Source: a virus. Taken from it: a stretch of 20,069 nt of DNA. The stretch covers positions 1-20,069 of IMG/VR virus record IMGVR_UViG_3300043468_000690; one strand, written 5' to 3'. Positions 9,679 to 17,645 of the stretch are shown here, piece by piece. The number at the start of each line of letters is the position of its first letter. The first letter of the stretch is position 1. The notes beneath the pieces were generated by a model. It worked only from the letters and a program-made list of their open reading frames with translations. It made no database searches and was not told the DNA's origin. The position numbers and the translations under genes are program-made.

Positions 9679-10632
9679 ATGAATAAATTGGAACAATTTC
9701 TTAACATCGCAAGTCGGGCTTATTATGCCGGACAACCCATTATTAGTGACGAGCAGTTTGACAAACTCGCCGAGAGCTGCGGCTACTCGGCTGTTGGTGC
9801 ACAGGCTACAGGCTCAACTGAAAAGCATATGTACCAAATGTACTCGCTGCAAAAGTACTATGAAGACGAGGGCAAGCGTCCTCTTGAAGGTTATCAAGAC
9901 CTTAGCATGACAGTAAAGCTTGACGGTGCAGCAATCAGCTTGCTGTATGTCAACGGAGAACTAGTGCGTGCACTTACTCGTGGCGATGGCACAGAAGGCC
10001 AAATTATTACAGACAAGATTCTGGCGCATAAGGGTCTAGTTCCGCACAGTATTCCAGTGACTGGTATCTATCAAATCACTGGTGAGATTGTAGCTCCTAA
10101 ACATATTGAGAATGCTCGCAACTATGCGGCAGGAGCACTAAACCTAAAAGATATTGAAGAATTCAAGACTAGGGCGGTAAGCTTTTTTGCATACGGCATT
10201 CAGCCTAGCCTGTGTCCAAAGTTCGATCAAGATCTAGATATGTTGAGAACATTTGGGTTTAGCGTAATCAGCGATGCGGACCTAGACAAAATTTACCCTT
10301 GCGATGGTATTGTGTTCCGTGTAAACGACAACACAGTTTTTCAAAGCCTTGGGTATACGGCCAAACATCCTCGCGGAGCGTATGCCCGCAAGGAGCGAGC
10401 CGAGCATGTAGAAACCAAACTACTCGATGTAGAGTGGCAAGTTGGTAAAAGCGGTAAGGTTACCCCTGTAGCCATACTTGAGCCTGTTATGATTGGTGAT
10501 GCTGTGGTATCCAGAGCTACACTAAACAACCCAGGTTTTATCGAAATGCTTGATTTGCAGATAGGAGACACGGTGGCCGTAATTCGCAGTGGCGAAATTA
10601 TTCCGTGTATCCTACACAAAGTAGATGCGTAA
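9679..10632 (+). CDS. ligA: NAD-dependent DNA ligase, N-terminal (adenylation + OB) subunit
   Basis: 317 residues, against about 670 for a complete bacterial LigA. Domain Ia is marked by YYAGQPIISDEQFDKL (NMN-binding region). Adenylation motif I is K80-L-D-G with K80 as the nucleotide-accepting lysine, followed by TRGDGTEG (100-107), G-E 135-136 (motif III), FFAYG (169-173), C-D-G-I-V-F-R (208-214, motif IV), and YTAKHPRGAYARKE (226-239, motif V). The OB domain contains VGKSGKVTPVA, EPVMIGDAVVSRATLNN and GDTVAVIRSGEIIP. It ends exactly where the zinc finger would start in LigA; that half is encoded by the next gene. There is no Shine-Dalgarno and the start is nearly leaderless from P5. Confidence 0.95.
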   Translation: MNKLEQFLNIASRAYYAGQPIISDEQFDKLAESCGYSAVGAQATGSTEKHMYQMYSLQKYYEDEGKRPLEGYQDLSMTVKLDGAAISLLYVNGELVRALTRGDGTEGQIITDKILAHKGLVPHSIPVTGIYQITGEIVAPKHIENARNYAAGALNLKDIEEFKTRAVSFFAYGIQPSLCPKFDQDLDMLRTFGFSVISDADLDKIYPCDGIVFRVNDNTVFQSLGYTAKHPRGAYARKERAEHVETKLLDVEWQVGKSGKVTPVAILEPVMIGDAVVSRATLNNPGFIEMLDLQIGDTVAVIRSGEIIPCILHKVDA

Positions 10633-10664
10633 ATTTCCTAGCCTTGGGCAAACGAAATTTTCGC

Positions 10665-10693
10665 TTGTCAACGAGCAGTTAATACTGTATAAT
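10665..10693 (+). promoter_or_regulatory. Sigma-70 type promoter P6, between the two ligase genes
   Basis: TTGTCA (10665-10670), 17 bases, TATAAT (10688-10693), 25 bases before the ATG of the ligase C-terminal gene. A dedicated promoter here argues that the split is functional, not a sequencing error. Confidence 0.85.
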
Positions 10694-10718
10694 ATCTATA
10701 TAAATTAACAAAGCAACT

Positions 10719-11480
10719 ATGAGAATCACAATACCCACTGAGTGCCCTTGCTGTAACTACCCACTAGAACTGGTCAACGATCAGCTCTTCTGTCGTAACA
10801 CAGCCTGTGGAGCGCAGCTTACTAAGAAGGTCGAGCATTTTTGCAAAACCCTTAGTATTAAGGGTATGGGTTCTCGCACAATAGAGAAACTAGGTTTGGG
10901 CGATATAACTGAGTTGTATTATCTAGACTTGGCCGAAGTTACTGAGGCACTTGGTAGTGAGAAAGTAGCCACAAAGTTACTGGATGAAATTGAAAAGAGT
11001 AAACAGGCTGATCTGGCCACGGTTATCAGTTCTTTTTCTATCCCACTAGTGGGTCAAACCGCAAGTAAAAAGTTGTGTGAAGTAGTTACATCTGTAGACG
11101 AGATCAGTTTCGAGACTTGCAAGCAGGCCGGTTTAGGTGATAAAGTTACACAAAATCTACTAAGCTGGCTAGAAACCGATTTCCAAGAGATGAGAGAGTT
11201 CTTGCCTTTCTCGTTTCGTTCCGACAAACCTGTAATTGCAAATACAAACTCAAAAACTATTTGTATTACTGGTAAACTGCATTCTTATAAAACTAAAGCC
11301 GAAGCCTATAAAGCATTAGAGGTGGCAGGCTACAAACCAGTAGAGTCTGTAACTAAAACTACGGACTATTTAGTTGACGAAGAAGATAAAGGTAGTTCAA
11401 AACGTAAAAAAGCCGAGTCTCTCGGTATTACAATCATCACAAATTTAAATACTTTCTTGAAAGAAAATACAAATGACTGA
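10719..11480 (+). CDS. NAD-dependent DNA ligase, C-terminal (zinc finger, HhH, BRCT) subunit
   Basis: 253 residues. A zinc finger with C9-x2-C12-x12-C25-x4-C30 (TECPCCNYPL, LFCRNTACGAQ) matches the LigA Zn domain. Helix-hairpin-helix units follow: SIKGMGSRTIEKL (46-58) and SIPLVGQTASKKL (107-119). A BRCT domain runs from about 178 (SKTICITGKLHSYK) to the end, with the conserved VTKTTDYLV. These are the domains that bind nicked DNA in bacterial ligases and are missing from the upstream 317-residue protein, so the two must associate to form a full enzyme. It overlaps the next gene by 8 bases. Own promoter P6; weak ribosome binding site. Confidence 0.93.
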   Translation: MRITIPTECPCCNYPLELVNDQLFCRNTACGAQLTKKVEHFCKTLSIKGMGSRTIEKLGLGDITELYYLDLAEVTEALGSEKVATKLLDEIEKSKQADLATVISSFSIPLVGQTASKKLCEVVTSVDEISFETCKQAGLGDKVTQNLLSWLETDFQEMREFLPFSFRSDKPVIANTNSKTICITGKLHSYKTKAEAYKALEVAGYKPVESVTKTTDYLVDEEDKGSSKRKKAESLGITIITNLNTFLKENTND

Positions 11481-12225
11481 AAAGACTAAAAAGTGGTCCG
11501 ATGCCGCTGTTGATAAACTAATGAGTATTATTGGTGGCCAGCGTCCCGTTAGCGCTGACACTGTTGAGCGTGCTGCTCAAGAATTGGGCGACGAGTTTAC
11601 TGCTCGTAGCGTTGCCAGCAAGCTGCGTCAACTGGACGTCGAAGTAGCTTCTATGGCTAAGGAAAAGACCAGTGCCTTTACTGAAGACGAAGGTGCTGAA
11701 CTTGCTGAGTTTGTTATCGCTAACAGCGGTAATTTTACTTACAAGCAAATCGCTGAAAACTTTGCCAGTGGCAAGTTCTCGGCTAAGCAAATTCAGGGTA
11801 AGCTGCTTGCTCTTGAACTGACTGGCAGTGTCAAGCCTGCTGAGAAGGTTGAAGTTGCTCGTACTTATACCGATGCAGAAGAAGCAAAGTTTGTTGCTAT
11901 GGCTGAAAGCGGTAGCTTCATTGAAGACATTGCCTCTGCTCTGAATAAGACTGTGGCTAGCGTTCGTGGTAAGGCTCTGAGCCTGACACGCAAGGGACAA
12001 ATCGCTAAGATTCCCGCACAGCGCACCAGCCATGCTAAGGAGCAGGTTGATCCTGTTAGCGCACTTGGCGACAAGATCCACAGCATGACAGTTGCTGAGA
12101 TCGCTAAGGCTGTTGACAAGACTGAGCGTGGTCTTCGTACTCTGCTGACCCGTCGTGGCATTAAAGTTGCCGATTATGACGGTGCTGCTAAGAAGGCCAA
12201 GGCAGAAGCAAAAGCTGCCGCCTAA
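11473..12225 (+). CDS. Protein with four helix-turn-helix/Myb-like repeats and a basic tail
   Basis: 250 residues. Four related HTH units: about 7-55 (KWSDAAVDKLMSIIGG, then FTARSVASKLRQLDVEV), about 66-115 (AFTEDEGAELAEFVI, then YKQIAENFASGKFSAKQIQG), about 129-178 (YTDAEEAKFVAMAESGSF, then NKTVASVRGKALSL) and about 193-233 (HSMTVAEIAKAVDKTERGLR, LLTRRGIKV). Each starts with an aromatic plus T/S-D/E and ends with a recognition-like helix. The tail (AAKKAKAEAKAAA) is Ala/Lys-rich and histone-like. It probably binds DNA at multiple sites, perhaps as a nucleoid protein or regulator. A strong terminator follows. The unit type is shared with the 8330 product. Confidence 0.8.
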   Translation: MTEKTKKWSDAAVDKLMSIIGGQRPVSADTVERAAQELGDEFTARSVASKLRQLDVEVASMAKEKTSAFTEDEGAELAEFVIANSGNFTYKQIAENFASGKFSAKQIQGKLLALELTGSVKPAEKVEVARTYTDAEEAKFVAMAESGSFIEDIASALNKTVASVRGKALSLTRKGQIAKIPAQRTSHAKEQVDPVSALGDKIHSMTVAEIAKAVDKTERGLRTLLTRRGIKVADYDGAAKKAKAEAKAAA

Positions 12226-12245
12226 TCTGCAGATACAAATGTTTA

Positions 12246-12279
12246 GGTCGGGAGTTTGTAAAAGGCTCCCGGCCTTTTT
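12246..12279 (+). terminator. Rho-independent terminator
   Basis: A 9-bp stem GGTCGGGAG/CTCCCGGCC (12246-12254 with 12266-12274, one wobble) and a TTTTT run follow the HTH-repeat gene. Confidence 0.92.
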
Positions 12280-12297
12280 ACTTTGTGGAGTCGAAGT

Positions 12298-12597
12298 ATG
12301 AAAGTTACAATAACATATCACGACAACGAGTCTTTTACAATTGAAGAAGTTGTAAAACAAGCTATGCACAATTACGGCAAAGCGGCACAAGTTGAAGTTA
12401 TGCCAGAAAGTACAATGGCATACGACATGATTTACTTTGGCTTGCAACAATTAATTACTCATGAGCAGTTAAGTCTGCTTTTTGATAAAGACACTGCGTA
12501 CCAGCAAGATATAAAAAAGCTAAGGGACGCAGTACTTTATAAGGTTACAGAAATTATTGACCAAGTTATAATTGATAATGAATCGAAAGTAGGGTAG
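12298..12597 (+). CDS. Small acidic phage protein upstream of the helicase
   Basis: 99 residues. The ATG at 12298 was chosen because GGAG lies 7 bases upstream; an in-frame TTG at 12283 falls in the terminator tail. The N-terminus looks like a beta strand pair (MKVTITYHDNESFTIEEV) and the rest is helical and acidic (MIYFGLQQLITHEQLSLLFD, VLYKVTEIIDQVIID). No family recognised. It ends 2 bases before the helicase start, so the two are likely coupled. A helicase-loading or accessory role would be guesswork. Confidence 0.75.
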   Translation: MKVTITYHDNESFTIEEVVKQAMHNYGKAAQVEVMPESTMAYDMIYFGLQQLITHEQLSLLFDKDTAYQQDIKKLRDAVLYKVTEIIDQVIIDNESKVG

Positions 12598-12599
12598 CC

Positions 12600-13985
12600 T
12601 TGGATACTTCAGCAGTAGTCTTAAATAAATTATTAACAGAGCGAAATCTAGAAATCTGGGCTAAGCTCAAGTTAGTATTTTTGGATGCTGCGTACTCTTC
12701 CCTTTACAGTGCAATTAATAAATACTATGAAAAGTATAGCACTGTGCCGTCGTTTGATGATCTGGAACTAACCTTGAGGGAGGGGCCAGCGTCCAAGACG
12801 TTAGCAACTCTTCGTTTAACCGAGGTTCCTGACGTCTCAGCAGAAGTTGCGCTAGACGCATTAATAGATCAATACACACAAAACGAAACCGTAAAACTAT
12901 TAGATAAATTTGTAGATAAGCTACCGCTTTACGATTCTAACGAAATCAAAGATAACTTAGCAAATATTGCACTTACTATTGAGGAAAAAACACATACATC
13001 AGAAAAGGTCTTTACTATGGCCGATATGATGATGTTTCAGCATCCTGACGAAATGGAGAAAGAACGTGTTTATCTTGGTCTTAATAATACTTTTGATGCT
13101 GTTCTCGGTGGTGTTAGCCGTCAAGAACTCATACTCATTGGGGGTAAACGGGGATCTGGAAAATCTATTACTAGTAGCAATATTTTTGTTAATCAATATG
13201 AGTCTGGCAATACTAGTTTATATTTTAGTATTGAAATGACCGCTATGGAAACAATGCAAAGAAACTTGGCAATTTTAGCCAACGTTAATTTGCAGAATCT
13301 AAAGCAAAATAAGCTAACAGATGAAGAAGTATTAAAAGTTGTAAAAGCCAGAGCCAATATGTTCCAGAACGCCGATGAAAGCGTGCTGGAATTTATGCGA
13401 CACAGAGACAGATATAGATTTGAAGAAACACTTGTAAGAAACCACCTACTAAAGTCCGATAATCAAATGATTATTGTAGACGACAGAGACTTGAGCCTAA
13501 GCAGTATTGATCTGCACATTGGCAAAGCCAAATCTAAGTTTGGTGATAAGCTAAAAGTAGTAGTGGTTGACTATATTAACCAAATTGTGCTAGAGGGTAC
13601 GGATCAATATGATTGGAAACCACAAATTGAAGTTTCCAAGAAACTTAAAAACCTTGCCCGTAAGTATGAAATCGTTATGGTTTCACCGTATCAAATTGAT
13701 GCAACAGGTGAAGCCAGGTTTGCGAAGGGTATTCTTGATGCGGCCGATATTGCTCTTACTATGGAAGCCCATGACAAAGAAACAAATGCAATTAGCTTTG
13801 AAACCACAAAAATACGTGGAGGTAAAGAAATGGCATTTACCTGCCCAATTGATTGGGACACCTTACGCATCAGTCCACAATCGGTTGATAAGCCAGCAGC
13901 TAAAGAACCAGTTAAAAAGGCTGGCAAAAAAGAAAAGCAAGATTTAAAGCAAGACGATACTAACGCAGATTTACCTTGGAATTAA
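12600..13985 (+). CDS. Replicative DNA helicase, DnaB/gp41 family
   Basis: 461 residues starting at TTG 12600, 5 bases after AGGG, with the helicase unwinding DNA at the phage fork as a hexamer. The N-terminal 140 residues are helical (domain for primase and loader contacts). The RecA-like core has Walker A GGKRGSGKS (181-189), YFSIEM (208-213, DnaB motif H1a), Walker B VVVVD (320-324) followed by YINQI, VSPYQID (361-367, sensor Gln) and the arginine finger region KIRGGKE (404-410). The tail is Lys-rich and then acidic (QDDTNADLPWN). Primase and polymerase genes follow directly, as in T4-like replication clusters. Confidence 0.93.
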   Translation: MDTSAVVLNKLLTERNLEIWAKLKLVFLDAAYSSLYSAINKYYEKYSTVPSFDDLELTLREGPASKTLATLRLTEVPDVSAEVALDALIDQYTQNETVKLLDKFVDKLPLYDSNEIKDNLANIALTIEEKTHTSEKVFTMADMMMFQHPDEMEKERVYLGLNNTFDAVLGGVSRQELILIGGKRGSGKSITSSNIFVNQYESGNTSLYFSIEMTAMETMQRNLAILANVNLQNLKQNKLTDEEVLKVVKARANMFQNADESVLEFMRHRDRYRFEETLVRNHLLKSDNQMIIVDDRDLSLSSIDLHIGKAKSKFGDKLKVVVVDYINQIVLEGTDQYDWKPQIEVSKKLKNLARKYEIVMVSPYQIDATGEARFAKGILDAADIALTMEAHDKETNAISFETTKIRGGKEMAFTCPIDWDTLRISPQSVDKPAAKEPVKKAGKKEKQDLKQDDTNADLPWN

Positions 13986-13986
13986 C

Positions 13987-14841
13987 ATGAGCGATCCAGT
14001 ACTTGAACTAATACAAAAGCAAGGCTTAGCGTACCAAGTATCGGGTCGCGACTACTTGATTCGCTGTTTAAATCCAGAACATGACGACAGTAATCCTAGT
14101 TTTCGTATTGACAAAGTAAGTGGCGTAGCTCACTGCTTTAGTTGTGGATTTAAAACTAATATATTTAAGTTTTTTGGTATATTTACCAATCCGATCCCAA
14201 TAAAAATAGCTAAGCTAAAAGAGAAATTAGCAGAGTTAAAAACTAATAGCACAGGACTAGAACTACCAGCGGGATATACTCCGTACACAAAGAGTTTTCG
14301 CGGTATTAGTCCACAAACACTTAAATATTTTGGAGCTTTTTATACTAATCAAGTTGAAAAGCTACAAGACAGAATAGTTTTTCCAATTAAAGATATTGTT
14401 GGAAAAACAGTAGTATATGTAGCCAGGCACACACTGTCACAAGGTAATCCACGATATGTGAACTATCCTAGCGGTGTTAAAATGCCGGTATTTCCAAGTC
14501 ATTTACCGAGTGGATATAGTTCAATGGTTTTGGTAGAAGGCATATTCGATATGCTAAACCTATACGACAAAGGCTTGGAAAATGTTGTTTGTGCCTTTGG
14601 TACAAACACACTACAAAATGACACAAAACAAAAATTATTGCCATTCAAAGCGCAAGGAATAACTCATATTTACTTGTTGTTTGATGGAGACGAAGCTGGC
14701 AAAAAAGCTGCAGAACTGCTAAAGCCACTTATAGAACAGGAAGGCTTTATAGTAGAAATTATAAAACTTCCAGACGATACAGATCCAGGCGAATTAGACA
14801 CGGAAGATGTGCGCTCTATCGCCGAATATATAACCAAGTAG
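13987..14841 (+). CDS. DNA primase, DnaG/gp61 type
   Basis: 284 residues, shorter than cellular DnaG (about 580), with ATG 1 base after the helicase stop. A CHC2 zinc finger is present: C27-x4-H32-x17-C50-x2-C53. The TOPRIM fold follows: LVEGIFDML (182-190, catalytic E184) and YLLFDGDEAGKKA (229-241, with the acidic D233 and D235). The protein makes RNA primers for lagging-strand synthesis and acts with the helicase encoded just upstream. There is no C-terminal helicase-binding domain of the DnaG type, as is usual for phage primases. Confidence 0.93.
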   Translation: MSDPVLELIQKQGLAYQVSGRDYLIRCLNPEHDDSNPSFRIDKVSGVAHCFSCGFKTNIFKFFGIFTNPIPIKIAKLKEKLAELKTNSTGLELPAGYTPYTKSFRGISPQTLKYFGAFYTNQVEKLQDRIVFPIKDIVGKTVVYVARHTLSQGNPRYVNYPSGVKMPVFPSHLPSGYSSMVLVEGIFDMLNLYDKGLENVVCAFGTNTLQNDTKQKLLPFKAQGITHIYLLFDGDEAGKKAAELLKPLIEQEGFIVEIIKLPDDTDPGELDTEDVRSIAEYITK

Positions 14842-14866
14842 CCTAAATACGCTATAAGAAAGTATT

Positions 14867-17149
14867 ATGACAAAAATTGCATTGATTGATAAAGCACCCA
14901 ACAGAACAAAGTATAGTGATTATTTCAAGTTTGATTTCGATCACTTTCACATGAGTAGCAAGCCTATTCAGAAACTGTTGAAAAAAGACGTAGATCTAGA
15001 TATTGATCTAGATTTGTACGATTTCGTTATTTTGGTTGGTGCTGAGGCAGCTAAAGAATATGCTAAGATTACCTCAGTAACTAACTATGCAGGACAACTA
15101 GTTAATGATAAGTTTATTCCTATTAGCAATCCTAGTATGCTGGCTTTTAAGCCGGAAGGCAAGCCTGACTTCCAACGAGCTTGTGATAAAATCCACAAGT
15201 ACATCGAAGGGACTCTGCGACCTGCTACTGAGGGAGACTATAAGGGGATTGATTCAACAGAAGAAGCCGTCGAGTTCTTTCAAGAAGTACTAGACAATGC
15301 TCAAGGTTGGGTTGCACTAGACACGGAAACTACAGCACTATACCCACGTGATGGATATGTACTTGGTTTGTCCATGAGCTATAAGTCTAAGCACGGTAGA
15401 TATATTCTAACAGACTGCCTGGACGAAGCGTGCATGAACTTATTGCGTAAAATTGTAGACTCGTACTCTATTGTGTTCCACAATATGAAGTTTGACTACA
15501 AGATGATTAAGTATCACCTTGGACTGGATTTTGATCGTAGCAGAGTGCATGATACAATGGTTATGCACTATGTACTAGACGAGGCAGATTCACACGGTTT
15601 GAAACAACTGGCACTGAAGTACACTGACTATGGCGACTACGATAGCGAGCTAGACGAGTTCAAAAAAGAATATTGTGCTAAAAATGGTGTTCTACAGGAC
15701 GACTTTACCTATGACCTTATTCCGTTCGATGTTATTAGTCGGTATGCTGCAATTGACACAGCCGTTACATACGACCTTTTTAACAAATTTTGGCCCATTG
15801 TTCAGAAAAACGATAAATTGCGTAAGGTTTATCAAGAAATCTTGATTCCTGGTACGCTATTCCTTATGGACATGGAAGAAGTAGGTATTCCTATTAGCCG
15901 TGAACGTATGGAGGCTGCAAACCTGTATCTTGATGAAGAAGTTCAGCGAGCAAAAGAGGCTATTTATGCTTTTGATGAAGTTAAACGCTTTGAACAGGAT
16001 ACTGGTAAAATCTTTAATCCTAATAGTGTTATGCAGCTGCGTGTTGTCTTGTTTGACTATCTTGGTCTAGAACCTACTGGTAAAAAGACGGCAACAGGCG
16101 CAATCTCAACAGATGCCGAAGTTCTCGAGCAGTTGAGTGAATTGCACCCACTTCCAGCAGCAATTTTGAAAGTGAGGCAGCTTGGAAAGATTCAGAACAC
16201 TTACATTCAAAAAATTCTTCCGGAGCTTGATAGAGATAGTAGAATCCGTACCAATTTTAATCTTACTTTCACCACTAGCGGTCGCCTGTCTAGTAGCGGT
16301 AAGTTTAATGCTCAGCAAATACCTCGCGATGACCCTATTATCAAAGGCTGTATCAAAGCTCCGCCAGGTTATACAATCGTATCGCAAGACTTGACAACAG
16401 CAGAAATGTATTATGCTGCGGTGTTAAGCGGCGATAAAAACTTGCAACAAGTTTTCTCTAGCGGTGGTGACTTTCACTCAACTATTGCAAAAATGGTATT
16501 TAGTTTGCCGTGTGATGTAGACGATGTAAAAAAGCAGTACGCTAGTATGCGTCAGTCAGCAAAAGCTATTTCTTTCGGTATTTTGTACGGTTCAGGTGCT
16601 AACAAGGTATCACAGACTGTTACAAAAGCAACTGGTGAATACTATCCAGTAGAGCAAGCCCAAAGTGATATTAAGCAGTACTTTAGTCGTTTTAGCAAAC
16701 TAAAACAGTGGTTAGATACTCGCAAAGCTTTTATTGAGCAAAACGGATATACTTACTCGTTTTTTGGCAGAAAACGGCGCTTGCCTAATGTATTTTCCAG
16801 CGACAAAGGGATTGCTGCTCACGAAGTACGAAGCGGCATTAACAGTGAAATCCAGTCCTTGGCAAGTGATATTAATTTGCTTGGAGCTATTGGAACTCAA
16901 AAAGAAGTTGAAAAGCTGGGACTCGATGCAAAAATCTTCATGCTGGTACACGACTCGATAGTGGCACTTGTCAGACAAGATCATGTAGAGCAGTATTGTG
17001 CAGTTCTGCGTAAGAACACACAACAAGACTGGGGTTGCAGTATTACTGGCTCACCTATAGGTGTAGATCAAGATATTGGGGATGACTACAGTTTTGGAAA
17101 ATTCGAAGATACATATACTATTCAAGGAAATAAGCTGGCCCGTGTTTAG
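14867..17149 (+). CDS. DNA polymerase, family A, with 3'-5' exonuclease domain
   Basis: 760 residues. A proofreading exonuclease domain is intact: DTE 152-154 (Exo I), HNMKFD 205-210 (Exo II) and Y293-A-A-I-D297 (Exo III). No 5' nuclease domain is present. Palm and fingers: TSGRLSS (470-476), motif A Q-D508-L-T-T-A-E513 (the catalytic Asp and the steric-gate Glu of pol I), motif B R562-x3-K566-x3-F570-G-x2-Y574-G, motif C V-H695-D696-S697 where most enzymes have HDE. F570 predicts exclusion of dideoxynucleotides. This is the replicative polymerase of the cluster. Its extreme 3' end overlaps the probable start of the next gene. Confidence 0.95.
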   Translation: MTKIALIDKAPNRTKYSDYFKFDFDHFHMSSKPIQKLLKKDVDLDIDLDLYDFVILVGAEAAKEYAKITSVTNYAGQLVNDKFIPISNPSMLAFKPEGKPDFQRACDKIHKYIEGTLRPATEGDYKGIDSTEEAVEFFQEVLDNAQGWVALDTETTALYPRDGYVLGLSMSYKSKHGRYILTDCLDEACMNLLRKIVDSYSIVFHNMKFDYKMIKYHLGLDFDRSRVHDTMVMHYVLDEADSHGLKQLALKYTDYGDYDSELDEFKKEYCAKNGVLQDDFTYDLIPFDVISRYAAIDTAVTYDLFNKFWPIVQKNDKLRKVYQEILIPGTLFLMDMEEVGIPISRERMEAANLYLDEEVQRAKEAIYAFDEVKRFEQDTGKIFNPNSVMQLRVVLFDYLGLEPTGKKTATGAISTDAEVLEQLSELHPLPAAILKVRQLGKIQNTYIQKILPELDRDSRIRTNFNLTFTTSGRLSSSGKFNAQQIPRDDPIIKGCIKAPPGYTIVSQDLTTAEMYYAAVLSGDKNLQQVFSSGGDFHSTIAKMVFSLPCDVDDVKKQYASMRQSAKAISFGILYGSGANKVSQTVTKATGEYYPVEQAQSDIKQYFSRFSKLKQWLDTRKAFIEQNGYTYSFFGRKRRLPNVFSSDKGIAAHEVRSGINSEIQSLASDINLLGAIGTQKEVEKLGLDAKIFMLVHDSIVALVRQDHVEQYCAVLRKNTQQDWGCSITGSPIGVDQDIGDDYSFGKFEDTYTIQGNKLARV

Positions 17150-17645
17150 GCTAGGTGAAAAACGACCCGAAACCGCAGAAAATATCACATTCTATAAAGC
17201 AGAATACAGTGATAAAGATACTGCGGAGTATAGGTTTAACTACAGAATAGTAGACGATAAAAACATAGATAAACCGACCCTAGGATTGCGTAGACTAGCC
17301 CTTGTAGAAAAAGTTTCGCTATATCCTATAGGGTCGGCTCTTTATTTTATAAATGATGTTATAAAGCTTGCAAAAGCAACAACATGGTTTATAGATAGCA
17401 ACGGCAAAGTATTTCAACATAAAAAAACTACGCGCGCCAAGCTGACAACAAAAAGGCTAAAACAAGTGTTACCTGCCCAGGGACTAGGGTGTGTGATTGA
17501 AGTCGAAGGTCTGTCTGCTAGATTTAAAGCTATGCGTGCTCCTAAATCCTATGAAACTTATGTTGGCCTGCTACAAGTTAGTAATGGCTATATATTGTAT
17601 GGATTTTACGATCACCAAATAAAAGACACTTGGAGACTAGTATAG
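17142..17645 (+). CDS. Conserved phage protein of unknown function
   Basis: 167 residues if translation starts at GTG 17142 inside the polymerase 3' end, 14 bases after an AGGAA. Codons further upstream in this frame overlap the polymerase C-terminus and are unlikely. The protein has alternating strands and helices (EYRFNYRIVDDKN, ALYFINDVIKLAKATTWFID), a basic patch (KKTTRAKLTTKRLKQ) and an aromatic end (YILYGFYDHQIKDTWRLV). It sits between polymerase and SF2 helicase, suggesting a replication or recombination link, but no family is recognised. Confidence 0.75.
   Translation: MFRLGEKRPETAENITFYKAEYSDKDTAEYRFNYRIVDDKNIDKPTLGLRRLALVEKVSLYPIGSALYFINDVIKLAKATTWFIDSNGKVFQHKKTTRAKLTTKRLKQVLPAQGLGCVIEVEGLSARFKAMRAPKSYETYVGLLQVSNGYILYGFYDHQIKDTWRLV

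Noticed and set aside
10633-10718. The ligase split could be a sequencing frameshift or a lost intron.
   Set aside because: There are 86 non-coding bases with a consensus promoter between the halves, and each half starts and stops at a domain border.
11518-12450. A 310-codon open frame on the minus strand.
   Set aside because: It is the mirror of the Ala/Lys-rich HTH-repeat gene, crosses a strong terminator and the next gene, and has no start signals.
14853-14858. TATAAG before the polymerase gene as a promoter.
   Set aside because: The -35 region (ATAACC) is a poor match, and the gene is probably transcribed with helicase and primase.
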